Part shown: positions 1-8,242 of the stretch, one piece after another | Numbering within the stretch: position 1 is the first letter of the stretch | How the letters are laid out: each line of letters begins with the position of its first letter | Source of the DNA: Candidatus Poribacteria bacterium | GTDB taxonomy: Bacteria > Poribacteria > WGA-4E > WGA-3G | DNA: 10,513 nucleotides | Reading direction: 5' to 3' | Assembly: GCA_007571355.1 (NCBI GenBank) | Contig: RKRO01000311.1 | Span: 1 to 10,513 of the forward strand | The notes under the pieces: model-generated | What the model was told of the DNA's origin: nothing | Database searches by the model: none | Seen by the model: only the letters and a program-made list of their open reading frames with translations | Program-made: the position numbers and the translations under genes

Positions 1-108
1 TCAAAGAGACCCGTCTGGGGTTCCGTCATTTAGCGTATGCTATGATTAACTTTCGTATAACTTTCAACCATTCATAAACCGTACTCGCTATGAGTTCAAC
101 CTTAAGAA
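1..108. other. Left-edge intergenic stretch, no assignable gene
   Basis: All three plus-strand frames open at the left edge close quickly, at 31-33, 46-48 and 75-77. Any upstream plus-strand gene therefore contributes at most about 24 codons here. The longest tail (frame 3, ending TAA at 75-77) is not recognisable. The stretch 46-67 contains an imperfect direct repeat built on AACTTTC. I see no convincing promoter for the S4 gene. Confidence 0.4.
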
Positions 109-372
109 ATGCGATTAGATAAATTCCTACAAATCAGCCGTCTCGTAAAACGGCGCACGATTGCGAATACGCTCTGTAGTAAAGGCGCAGTGAGTGTCAA
201 TGGATATATCGCCAAAGCCGGGAAGACGCTCTCTGTAGGAGACGTAATTCGTATGCCGCATCCGACAGGCGTTGAAGAGACACCTGAGCCTGAATACGAA
301 GTTCTCGAACTCCCCACCGGAAACGTCTCGCGAGCTCGCGCTGAAACGCTCTACCGTCAGTTAAAATTGTAG
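109..372 (+). CDS. S4-domain RNA-binding protein, RqcP/Hsp15-like
   Basis: This 87-residue protein is almost entirely one S4 RNA-binding domain. It opens with MRLDKFLQISRLVKRRT, the hallmark start of the RqcP (YabO)/Hsp15 group, followed by the strand-turn-strand region SVNGYIAKAGKTLSVGD typical of S4 folds. Length matches Bacillus RqcP (about 86-90 aa). Asp4 and Arg16, conserved in that family, are present. Family knowledge: RqcP binds obstructed 50S-peptidyl-tRNA complexes and helps RqcH add alanine tails; Hsp15 binds free 50S subunits carrying nascent chains. Which role applies here cannot be told from the sequence. The ATG at 109 is chosen because the conserved N-terminus begins exactly there. 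No clear Shine-Dalgarno sequence precedes it. The gene lies 119 bases upstream of the PdxA-family gene in the same direction, so co-transcription is possible. Confidence 0.85.
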   Translation: MRLDKFLQISRLVKRRTIANTLCSKGAVSVNGYIAKAGKTLSVGDVIRMPHPTGVEETPEPEYEVLELPTGNVSRARAETLYRQLKL

Positions 373-405
373 CCGTTCCCTGATAGTCTATAGCCATTAG
401 AGAAA
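371..405. repeat. Heptamer-phased tract after the S4 gene
   Basis: Starting inside the stop codon, the sequence reads in 7-base steps: AGCCGTT, CCCTGAT, AGTCTAT, AGCCATT, AGAGAAA. The AGCCGTT and AGCCATT units recur almost exactly after the PdxA stop codon (1633-1646). The short length makes this suggestive rather than certain. Confidence 0.4.
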
Positions 406-471
406 GTTGCTAAGTAAGTGGCGGGCTAAAAGTGTTATCAGGCGGTAATAGAAAATGTACCAGACACAAGT

Positions 472-492
472 TCTTAACTTATAACTTTAAAA
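472..492. repeat. Degenerate heptamer tract at the pdxA start
   Basis: Three 7-base units, TCTTAAC, TTATAAC and TTTAAAA, abut the proposed pdxA start. The first unit is identical to a unit of the better tract at 9245-9272. Its position argues that codons upstream of 492 are non-coding intergenic sequence. Confidence 0.3.
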
Positions 493-1634
493 TGATTCCC
501 ACAGAACGCCACGTCCAATCCGAAACTATTACGTTCAAGACGCATACAGCGCGTACCCTAAATAGACCGAAGATTGGAATCACAATGGGGGATGCAACCG
601 GCATCGGTCCCGAAATCATCGTCAAGGCACTCACCCATAAAGACGTATATTCACTATGCCAGCCAATTGTGATCGGGAGCCCCGCTATCCTTGAAAAAGC
701 GTGTCAATGGATACCATCTGTTGCTGATATTTCTACTGGCTGTTTGGAGAAAACAGACACTCCGTTAAGCATTAATGTTATCAAAACGCCGGACCAAGCA
801 GAGGCGATGTATGGGACAATTGATGTGCTTGACACCGCTTTGCTATCGCCCGATGAAATTTGTTATGGCACTATAGATGCTCGCGCTGGTGCCGCTGCTG
901 TCAAGGCAATTGAAGTCGCAACACATCTCGCGATGCTCGGAGCACTTGACGCTATCACGACCGCACCGATCTGCAAAGTCTCCATAAACCGCGCCGGATC
1001 CCGTTATCCGGGACACACCGAAATGCTTGCCGCATTCACGAATACACCTGATGTCGTGATGATGCTCTGCACACCTGAAGCGTTGCGCGTGAATACCGAT
1101 AGTGGTATTAAAAATAAAAAACCCAGTTTTGCGGTCTCGTTTGTGACAAACCACATCGCCCTTGCCGATGTACCGAACGCGCTCTCTATCGAAAAAATCG
1201 TGAAGGTTATTCGTATCACGCAACAAGCACTGATTCGCTGTGGTATTTCTGAACCGAGACTTGCCGTTGCCGGACTGAATCCTCATGCTGGTGAAAACGG
1301 TATGTTCGGAGACGAGGAAGAACGTTTTATCCAGCCAGCCATCTCACAAGCACAGACTCCAGACCGGATAATAGACGGTCCACTCCCGGCTGACACACTT
1401 TTCGTGAAAGCAAATCACGGACATTGGCACGCCGTTATCGTTATGTATCACGACCAAGGCAACATACCGATAAAACTTCTCGGATTTGGGGAATTGGTAA
1501 ATGTGACCCTGGGGTTACCGATAATTCGCACCAGTGTGGACCACGGAACGGCGTTTGACATAGCCGGTAAAGGTATCGCAAGTGAAACGAGTCTTGTCGC
1601 AGCAATAAACTGCGCCGTACAACTCACGAATTAG
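492..1634 (+). CDS. pdxA: PdxA-family NAD-dependent phospho-hydroxyacid dehydrogenase
   Basis: This is a PdxA-family metal- and NAD-dependent dehydrogenase. PdxA oxidises 4-phosphooxy-threonine in vitamin B6 synthesis; the PdxA2 branch acts on D-threonate or D-erythronate 4-phosphate. Counting from 492 (380 aa), visible motifs are GDATGIGPE (33-41), TTAPICK (156-162), PGHTE (173-177), GLNPHAGENG (261-270), YHDQG (319-323) and TSVDHGTAFD (347-356). The three metal-binding histidines are His221, His265 and His320; their 44/55 spacing matches E. coli PdxA (166/211/266). YHDQGNIPIKLLGFGE resembles PdxA2 more than classical PdxA, so the substrate is uncertain. The protein is longer than the usual ~330 aa because of an N-terminal extension and an insertion at nucleotides 1092-1139. 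A GTG at 432 would add 20 unconserved residues; ATG 492 is preferred, though it lacks a Shine-Dalgarno sequence. No B6 or C4-acid kinase gene is adjacent. Confidence 0.9.
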   Translation: MIPTERHVQSETITFKTHTARTLNRPKIGITMGDATGIGPEIIVKALTHKDVYSLCQPIVIGSPAILEKACQWIPSVADISTGCLEKTDTPLSINVIKTPDQAEAMYGTIDVLDTALLSPDEICYGTIDARAGAAAVKAIEVATHLAMLGALDAITTAPICKVSINRAGSRYPGHTEMLAAFTNTPDVVMMLCTPEALRVNTDSGIKNKKPSFAVSFVTNHIALADVPNALSIEKIVKVIRITQQALIRCGISEPRLAVAGLNPHAGENGMFGDEEERFIQPAISQAQTPDRIIDGPLPADTLFVKANHGHWHAVIVMYHDQGNIPIKLLGFGELVNVTLGLPIIRTSVDHGTAFDIAGKGIASETSLVAAINCAVQLTN

Positions 1635-1653
1635 CCATCAGCCGTTAGGGTAG
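1633..1653. repeat. Heptamer-phased tract after pdxA
   Basis: Overlapping the TAG stop are AGCCATC, AGCCGTT and AGGGTAG in strict 7-base phase. The first two match units found right after the S4 stop codon. The tract is too short to assign to a named repeat family. Confidence 0.4.
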
Positions 1654-1701
1654 ATTTTAAAATTAAAGAGACACTGCAAAACAACAAAGTTAAAAAGGTT
1701 C

Positions 1702-1746
1702 ACCAGCGGAGATCGTCTGTTTTCGCTGGTATCTATTTATTTTTAG
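1702..1746 (+). terminator. Terminator-like hairpin between pdxA and the peptidase gene
   Basis: ACCAGCG (1702-1708) pairs perfectly with CGCTGGT (1724-1730), a 7-bp GC-rich stem with a 15-nt loop that can form a small inner AGA/TCT helix. It is followed by a T-rich run (1732-1746). This fits an intrinsic terminator for the S4-pdxA transcript. It ends only about 9 bases before the next ATG, so it could instead act as an attenuator in that gene's leader. Confidence 0.6.
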
Positions 1747-1754
1747 AATTCGCA

Positions 1755-4700
1755 ATGGAAAGATCGCAAAATGCCATGAAAAAGACAGTTATTTTTTTCG
1801 CTATACTCTTTATATTTGATACTGTCCCGACGCGCGGTGTTATTGGTCAAACACGTTCGGAACCACCGTTACAAACGCTTACAATGACAGCGGACACTTT
1901 TACTGCACGCTTCGTCTTGCCAGAACTCAAGCTAACAACACACCCACCCTCTGCTGAAGGCACCCCTGGAACTGGATTAATTGAAATACATTTTGAAGGT
2001 GCCGATTGGACACTCGACATAGGCAAACCGCGTCTACCGATTTACACACAGCGCATTGGAATTCCAACCACTGGAACACCAGTCGTTACAGTTATTCAAG
2101 CGCGCTCAGAAATTAAAACTGTTGAAAATGTACGTATCACACCCGACGATCCAATTTTCCCGACACTGGATGCTACAGACACCGCGCAAATTTTGCAAGG
2201 ATTCTACCCGACGCAACTTGTAGAGGTCATCCCGGGTGGTTTTGTACGCGATCAACGTATCGGCAACCTGCAAATCAACCCAGTTCAGTACAATCCGACA
2301 ACTAAGCAGCTAAAAATCTTTGCAGCTGTAACGTTTCAGGTGCATTTTCCGACCTCCCCAGTAACCGGTGCTATTGGTAACACTGCATCTGTTCTGACCG
2401 CGCCTACCGCTTTCCGGGAATCATCACGCGTTTTTGAGACTCTGTTCCAAAGTACATTGTGGAACTATGAACAAGCAAAACCGTGGCGAAAACAACGTCG
2501 AACATCTTATGGAACTACAAACGAACGCTATGCCCCTGGTGCTCCGCCATTAATTACCGCCGACACACGCCGTTTTAAAATCTCCGTCACTGAGACAAAC
2601 ATGTACCATATCACCTATAACAATATTAGAACTTACGCTCGCATTGAACCCGAAACTATTGATCTGAGTACACTTCGATTGGAGAGTAGCGGGCAGAAGC
2701 AAGGGCTCTATGTCTTTGATGAAAATGAGAACGAGACACTTGACCCGGGTGAAAAGATCGTCTTTTACGGACGTGCCTTAGCGGACAACAAGTTTAGCGA
2801 CACAAACGTTTACTGGCTCCGATTCGGTTTGCGCGGAGAACCCGCCCCTGCTTTTGAAACGTCTCACGTAGAAGTGCGGGACGCGGCACCGCAAGCGCGA
2901 AACGCGCCAAAACCGATAGCCTTTTTAGGGCGCATCCGGTTTGAAGAGAACAGGCATTATGATACTTTGGAAGCCAGAGATATTAAATCTGAACTCGCAG
3001 ATCACTATTTCGGCGTTGCCTTTCGCGGTGGCAGCTTAGAGACAAGCCGAAAAGATTTCTCAATCGATCTGCCTATGGCGATCGCGCGAGGAACGATTGA
3101 CCGTCCCGCTGCGCTGCGTATCAAATTCCAAGGCGCGTCCTATAAAGCGAATGCAGGACACGAAGCACGTATCAGTTTCAACAGTCGTCAACTTGGCGTA
3201 ATTGAGAAATGGAGGCGGCAAGCTCATCAAACCGCAACCCGTGATATTCCGGATGAACTTGTCCATCATAATACCACAAATTTTATGCGTATCGAGGCAC
3301 TTGATAAAAACAAGACACCGCCAGGTGCTTACGATTTCTACCTCGACTGGTATGAAATAGACTACTGGCGGACTTTTCAGGCAGATAACAACCGTCTCGA
3401 ATTTAATACGAATACTGAACCACGCCACCGGGGCCAAGTTCAATACCAAATCGCAAACATTGCCGATGAAACAATAGACGTATACCAGTTGGGTGAAGGG
3501 GGCGTTACGAGTAAACTCACCGGCGGGGCCGTTTCTCCAGCAGGTGTCAAACATCAGATCGTCTTTGAAGATACCGTCAACCAAATTGAACGTTATTATG
3601 TCATAGGCCGGAGCCGTTATCGAAGCATCAATGCACTCGTTCCTATCCCACCGACATCGTTGAAAAACCCCGGCAATCAATTTGACTATATCTTCATCAC
3701 ACACCCGAATTTTGCCGAAAGCATTACGCCGCTCGTCGAATTCCGCAGTTCACAAGGTTTGAAAACCCTCATTGTTGATATTAACGACATCTACAATGAA
3801 TTTAGTGACGGACTCTTCAACCCGTTCGCCATCCAGAAGTTTCTGCGCTACGCCTATCACAACTATCAGCAGCCCGCGCCTACTTACGTGCTCCTCGTTG
3901 GCGATGCACACTACGACTACAAAAACGCTACTGATGAGATCTACCGCCGAGATGCGACATTTCCCGGTACTTATAAAACCTATCCGAATTTTGTGCCGAC
4001 ATACCACGGTTGGGCACCCGCAAGCGGCGAAACTGCCATGGACCAGCGCTTTGTCAACGTCAGTGGTGATGACCCGCTGCCCGATATGCTTATCGGAAGA
4101 CTCTCTGTACAAACACCCGATGCCCTCACAACGATGGTTGAAAAGATCATCGACTACGAGGAAAACCCTCAGATTGGGGTGTGGCAAGGCACGCTCATTC
4201 AGGTCGCAGATAACGAGATAGACCACCCAAGCGACGCAGAATTTGAGAGATCCCGTGATGAACTAATACAAGAAATTATACCTGTCGGATATGACACCCG
4301 CCAAATCTATCTCCGAAGGATTAAAAGTCCTGACAACACGCGCAGAAAAATCCTTGCTGAAATTAATAGAGGCGCGCTCGCGATTGAATACGCCGGACAC
4401 GGAGGCAGCCAGACCTGGGCTGATGAAGCAATCTTCCGCATCGAAGATGTCGTCGGTTTACGGAACCGATACCTCCCATTCGTCATTACAACGACCTGTC
4501 TCAACGGACAATTTGATAAACCGCAACAAGCTGGAAATTTCTGTCTCAGTGAACAATTTCTACTCGGCAGGTACGGGGCAATCGCAACCCTTTCAGCGAC
4601 ACGGCTCACCTACGGTTCAGCAAATGCAGCGTTTGATATTGACCTCTTTGAGTCACTTTTTCGGGTTCGGCAGGCAGCTCCAGAATTAGCACCGAACGCT

Positions 4701-7700
4701 GCCGCCTTACAAGCGACGATAGGATACATCGTGGCTGATGCCAAAATCAGTTTTCTCAATCGAAACAAAAACCCAGATTGGATCCCCGGCACCGAACAAT
4801 ACACACTTTTCGGTGATCCAGCATCGCGTCTTGCACGTCCGCAACTTGATGTAAAAGTCGAGTTGGAACGCGTCGCACTTAACAATACACACAAGATTGT
4901 TATCAAAGCAAATGAAGTGGGCGGGCTCCGAAATTCTGGAATTGGAGGAGCGGAAGGCGTGAGTTTCACACATGCATCCAATTTCAGCACTGAAAATCTG
5001 ACAGCTTACGCAACCTTCGCAAATAATTTTGACGATAACCTGCGCAATGAACTCACGCGACAGGCGGGCAGCAGGGCATGGCAAGGGGAATACGGCACAA
5101 TTCGGATTGATATTCCTAATAACGCCATACCCGGCGGAGGTTTTGCACGCATTTTTGCCTACGACGAGACGCGGGCTGCTGTCGGCGGAACCCGATTCTG
5201 GATCGATACACCTGTCGTCTACGACATTCGGGAAACACTCGATGCCAAAGTTACCGATACCCTTAATATCAGTCTCCTCGTCCTTGACGACAAGGGTCGC
5301 GGCGGTATACGCGATATAAACGTTTTGTGGGATAATACGGCTGATTATGATGACTTTACAACCCCCATGGTCCCCGCACGTACACCCCTCGGTGATGTCC
5401 CACCCGGCGGACAATGGTATGAACTTGAAACGCCGATCCCGCTGCCGAGACGTGGAAAACAGATACGCTACAGAATTTACATCACCGACAGCGATAGACA
5501 CAAGGTCACAATGCCATCGGACATTGAACGCTACATCGTCAGGCTTCCTGAGGGACCCAATATCGCTATCGGCACTGACAAGACAGATCGAGCATACATT
5601 CGATATATCTTTGATGAAGACAAGAACAGTTACCAACTCATAGCAGAATTAATCAATAACGGCGGCAGGCCTGTCATAGCTGATTTTGAAGTCGTATTTG
5701 CCGCAGGAAACCCTGATGCTGATGGCGATCTCATCCTTGACGAAGATGCTGATATTATTGGGACTGTAACCGTCAAAGCCACCGATTGGATGGAAGGCAC
5801 TTATGTATGGCAACGCACAACAGCCACCCTAAATCTGAAGGCACCCCTTGAGACAGGAGTCCATAACATTTTTGTCCTCGCCGACCCAGAAGACCCAAGT
5901 GTTGAAGACAAAATCAGCGATGGCAATGTTGAAGAGGATAGAGTCTTTGATAACAAACATCATGTCTCTTTGGTCGTTAACGACTTTAACTATACACAAG
6001 AAGCGTTGACTGCTTTTAGTTTGGACAGGGCGTTTTTCATCTATTTCCCCGAAAACGCACTCGAAACGAAAACAAAAAATGCAAGCGGTATCCCGCTCGC
6101 TGTTACCTCACAATTTCCCGCGGAACCGACGCAACCCGACCTTCAATTTGCGCCGATTCCGCGTGTTGCTGCCCTCCGACGAGGACTCATACGGCAAGGA
6201 GAAGCGGTCGCCCAATACTACGAACCCGCATTTCGGACAGGTGCCACAGCACTCGCGCAACCGACAAAACTTAAATTCCGTTTTGATGTGAGTGCTTTGG
6301 AAGACATTGTACAGAAAGAGACCGGAATCCCACGGAACAATCCCGTATTTGAATATGAACTTACCCAACTTGCAAACCAATTGGCGATCTATGCATGGCA
6401 AGCAGACGTAAACCCCAATCCTCCGCGGGGACCAACACACTCTGCAGGAGAGGCAGCCGTTAAACTGTCCGCCTGGCGCCGTCTGCCATCACAAATTAAC
6501 TATACCCCAGAAGGCGACTTTTTCCTCGAAAATTACGTCACACCGACACAGGTAGCAAATGGGAGCCAACAAGAATTAGCGTCCGATGCTATTCGTATCA
6601 ACCCGAATCTTACACCTGTGGCAACTTGGATTATAACTTTTCTTGATGACGACGAATACGAGGTGTTTTTCAAGCGGAAGGGGCACACAACAATCCAAAA
6701 GATTGACCGCATTGGACAACTCGATAACCCGTTCAGGGAGGAGGTGTTCGGTTTAGAATTACGGATTCCGCGTCAAGAAAATCTGCCGCCTGATGTCAAC
6801 TACACTTTTGAATTTGGCGATATCCTCGCTTTTGAAACTGACTATGATACTGAAGGTAATATTGTGCTCACAGAGACATGGCATGCGAATCGCGGGAACG
6901 GCAAGGCGACGGTGAATAACAAACCCGGACCCAGAGGGGAATTTGAGACAGGCGACTGGTTTATCTTTTTCACAGATGCCAACTACTATGAACTTCGAGA
7001 TGCATCTAACGAACCCGTACATTTACCGAACGGGATCAAAGTCCGTGGGCGAATAAACGATACCTTTGCTATTAAACACCTCGGATTTGAAATCCTGGTC
7101 AGTTCGAGCTCCGAAGCTTTTGAATTCGGCGATAAAATTAAATTCAGTACCGCCCACGTCGCAACAATTACGACGGAAGTCACTGAACTTACGCAGTTCG
7201 CACTCATGCGCAGCACCGATACCCAGTCACCTACCTTTAACCTTTGGGTAGATGGACTTCAACCGCAGACTGGTAGTGTCATTCCACCGAGACCTGAGAT
7301 CGCTATCGTTCTGCAGGACGCAAACGGGATTGATACGAAGTTCTTTACCTTTGAAAAACAGAAGGACGACGGTCCCTTTGAACCTATCACTGATTACGAA
7401 CTCCGGGGACAAGTTGGGCTTCAGATCGTACCGATTGATTATAGACCGGTTCTATTTCCGGGTGAATATATTTTTCACATCAAGGCACGGGATTTCAATG
7501 GGAACGCCATCGGCGGCGATGACGGTGTTATTAGCTATAGGTTCTTTGTCATTGAAGCACCGGATATCACAGCCCCTGCTATTGAAATCCAAGTTAAGAC
7601 ACTCAGCACAGGCACAGCACTTGATGAACCTTTAACAGATGGGCTCGTTCTCACGGAGCAACCACACTTCACAATTAACCTCACCGACGATAGCGCACTT

Positions 7701-8219
7701 GACGAAACCACTTTCCGTTTCAATTTCGGAAGCCTATACGAAACACCTATGCTGTTGGACACCAGCAGCTACTCCGAAACTTTCGATCCTGCAGATCCTG
7801 CAAACGCCGCGATTACATACGCCCCCGACCTCGCAAATGGCGAATATCAACTCCATATTACCGCTGCAGATACCAGCGAGAATGTAGCCGAACTCGTTAG
7901 GACCTTTACGTTAGATGAAAAGGTCGCGCTTCGTGAGGTTTTCAATGTCCCGAACCCGATGATTGATGGAAAGACGTTTTTTACCTATCATCTTGCACAG
8001 GCACCAGACAGCGTCACAATCAAAATTTACAGTGTTAATGGTAGACTGCTCCGGACGCTTGTCGATGTGAGTGCGAATCGCGGCACGAACGAAACCGGAT
8101 GGGATGGCAGAGATGAAACAGGAATCCGATGTGCCAACGGTGTGTATTTCTACCGCGTTACTGCTCACGCCAATGCTGAAAAGATAGAACAGGTGGGTAA
8201 ACTCGCGATTCTACGATGA
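1755..8219 (+). CDS. Giant secreted gingipain-type (C25) cysteine peptidase with PorU-like region and FlgD-like C-terminal domain
   Basis: This 2154-residue protein is predicted to be exported. A signal peptide (Met8-Lys-Lys, hydrophobic to about 21) is followed by a C25-type propeptide (about 43-200, with G90-K-P-R-L-P). A PorU-like beta region (about 265-640) contains a calcium-loop-like stretch at D322-E333. The C25 catalytic domain spans about 643-1025: LLVGDAHYDY (713-722), His882 in YAGHGG and Cys915 in TTTCLNGQFD. The His-Cys spacing of 33 equals that of gingipain RgpB, so activity is likely. Ig-like and CARDB-like segments follow, including an acidic calcium-type loop at D1321-D1331. 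An unrecognised twin module lies at 1623-1697 and 1733-1800, then two Ig-like domains (about 1820-2055). The end (2059-2154) is a FlgD-like domain of the type IX sorting kind, with WDGRDETG and NGVYFYRV. ATG 1776, in frame, would give a more typical signal peptide than 1755. No secretion genes lie nearby. Substrate is unknown. Confidence 0.9.
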   Translation: MERSQNAMKKTVIFFAILFIFDTVPTRGVIGQTRSEPPLQTLTMTADTFTARFVLPELKLTTHPPSAEGTPGTGLIEIHFEGADWTLDIGKPRLPIYTQRIGIPTTGTPVVTVIQARSEIKTVENVRITPDDPIFPTLDATDTAQILQGFYPTQLVEVIPGGFVRDQRIGNLQINPVQYNPTTKQLKIFAAVTFQVHFPTSPVTGAIGNTASVLTAPTAFRESSRVFETLFQSTLWNYEQAKPWRKQRRTSYGTTNERYAPGAPPLITADTRRFKISVTETNMYHITYNNIRTYARIEPETIDLSTLRLESSGQKQGLYVFDENENETLDPGEKIVFYGRALADNKFSDTNVYWLRFGLRGEPAPAFETSHVEVRDAAPQARNAPKPIAFLGRIRFEENRHYDTLEARDIKSELADHYFGVAFRGGSLETSRKDFSIDLPMAIARGTIDRPAALRIKFQGASYKANAGHEARISFNSRQLGVIEKWRRQAHQTATRDIPDELVHHNTTNFMRIEALDKNKTPPGAYDFYLDWYEIDYWRTFQADNNRLEFNTNTEPRHRGQVQYQIANIADETIDVYQLGEGGVTSKLTGGAVSPAGVKHQIVFEDTVNQIERYYVIGRSRYRSINALVPIPPTSLKNPGNQFDYIFITHPNFAESITPLVEFRSSQGLKTLIVDINDIYNEFSDGLFNPFAIQKFLRYAYHNYQQPAPTYVLLVGDAHYDYKNATDEIYRRDATFPGTYKTYPNFVPTYHGWAPASGETAMDQRFVNVSGDDPLPDMLIGRLSVQTPDALTTMVEKIIDYEENPQIGVWQGTLIQVADNEIDHPSDAEFERSRDELIQEIIPVGYDTRQIYLRRIKSPDNTRRKILAEINRGALAIEYAGHGGSQTWADEAIFRIEDVVGLRNRYLPFVITTTCLNGQFDKPQQAGNFCLSEQFLLGRYGAIATLSATRLTYGSANAAFDIDLFESLFRVRQAAPELAPNAAALQATIGYIVADAKISFLNRNKNPDWIPGTEQYTLFGDPASRLARPQLDVKVELERVALNNTHKIVIKANEVGGLRNSGIGGAEGVSFTHASNFSTENLTAYATFANNFDDNLRNELTRQAGSRAWQGEYGTIRIDIPNNAIPGGGFARIFAYDETRAAVGGTRFWIDTPVVYDIRETLDAKVTDTLNISLLVLDDKGRGGIRDINVLWDNTADYDDFTTPMVPARTPLGDVPPGGQWYELETPIPLPRRGKQIRYRIYITDSDRHKVTMPSDIERYIVRLPEGPNIAIGTDKTDRAYIRYIFDEDKNSYQLIAELINNGGRPVIADFEVVFAAGNPDADGDLILDEDADIIGTVTVKATDWMEGTYVWQRTTATLNLKAPLETGVHNIFVLADPEDPSVEDKISDGNVEEDRVFDNKHHVSLVVNDFNYTQEALTAFSLDRAFFIYFPENALETKTKNASGIPLAVTSQFPAEPTQPDLQFAPIPRVAALRRGLIRQGEAVAQYYEPAFRTGATALAQPTKLKFRFDVSALEDIVQKETGIPRNNPVFEYELTQLANQLAIYAWQADVNPNPPRGPTHSAGEAAVKLSAWRRLPSQINYTPEGDFFLENYVTPTQVANGSQQELASDAIRINPNLTPVATWIITFLDDDEYEVFFKRKGHTTIQKIDRIGQLDNPFREEVFGLELRIPRQENLPPDVNYTFEFGDILAFETDYDTEGNIVLTETWHANRGNGKATVNNKPGPRGEFETGDWFIFFTDANYYELRDASNEPVHLPNGIKVRGRINDTFAIKHLGFEILVSSSSEAFEFGDKIKFSTAHVATITTEVTELTQFALMRSTDTQSPTFNLWVDGLQPQTGSVIPPRPEIAIVLQDANGIDTKFFTFEKQKDDGPFEPITDYELRGQVGLQIVPIDYRPVLFPGEYIFHIKARDFNGNAIGGDDGVISYRFFVIEAPDITAPAIEIQVKTLSTGTALDEPLTDGLVLTEQPHFTINLTDDSALDETTFRFNFGSLYETPMLLDTSSYSETFDPADPANAAITYAPDLANGEYQLHITAADTSENVAELVRTFTLDEKVALREVFNVPNPMIDGKTFFTYHLAQAPDSVTIKIYSVNGRLLRTLVDVSANRGTNETGWDGRDETGIRCANGVYFYRVTAHANAEKIEQVGKLAILR
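6621..6845 (+). repeat. Twin-module copy 1 inside the C25 protein
   Basis: Protein-level repeat, residues about 1623-1697. It begins with W1625 in TWIITFLDDDEYEVF, passes through VFGLELRIP and ends with FEFGDILAFETDYD (FEFGD at 1685-1689). The W-to-FEFGD distance is 60 residues. Copy 2 repeats the same order of landmarks. Confidence 0.6.
6951..7154 (+). repeat. Twin-module copy 2 inside the C25 protein
   Basis: Protein-level repeat, residues about 1733-1800. It begins with W1735 in DWFIFFTDANYYELRD, passes through HLGFEILVSS and ends with FEFGDKIKFST (FEFGD at 1789-1793). The W-to-FEFGD distance is 54 residues. I do not recognise the module as a named domain. Confidence 0.6.
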
Positions 8220-8242
8220 GAATGGCAAGCAGATAGACGCTG

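Noticed and set aside
3..77. Possible 3' end of an upstream gene (24 codons in frame 3)
   Set aside because: No recognisable family and no evidence of coding beyond an open frame at the window edge.
90..122. 10-codon ORF overlapping the S4 start
   Set aside because: It has no ribosome site and is short enough to be chance; translational coupling cannot be shown.
432..491. GTG-started N-terminal extension of the PdxA gene (20 residues)
   Set aside because: The extension is unlike PdxA N-termini, overlaps a heptamer tract and has no Shine-Dalgarno sequence; ATG 492 is already upstream of the conserved core.
3060..3704. Long antisense open frame (214 aa) inside the peptidase gene
   Set aside because: It mirrors the strongly conserved sense protein, its product is rich in Cys/Ile/Val as typical of antisense shadows, and it has no domain.
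4707..5636. Antisense open frame of 309 aa inside the peptidase gene
   Set aside because: It lies opposite the C25 domain end and Ig-like region; sense conservation explains the open frame and no motif is present.
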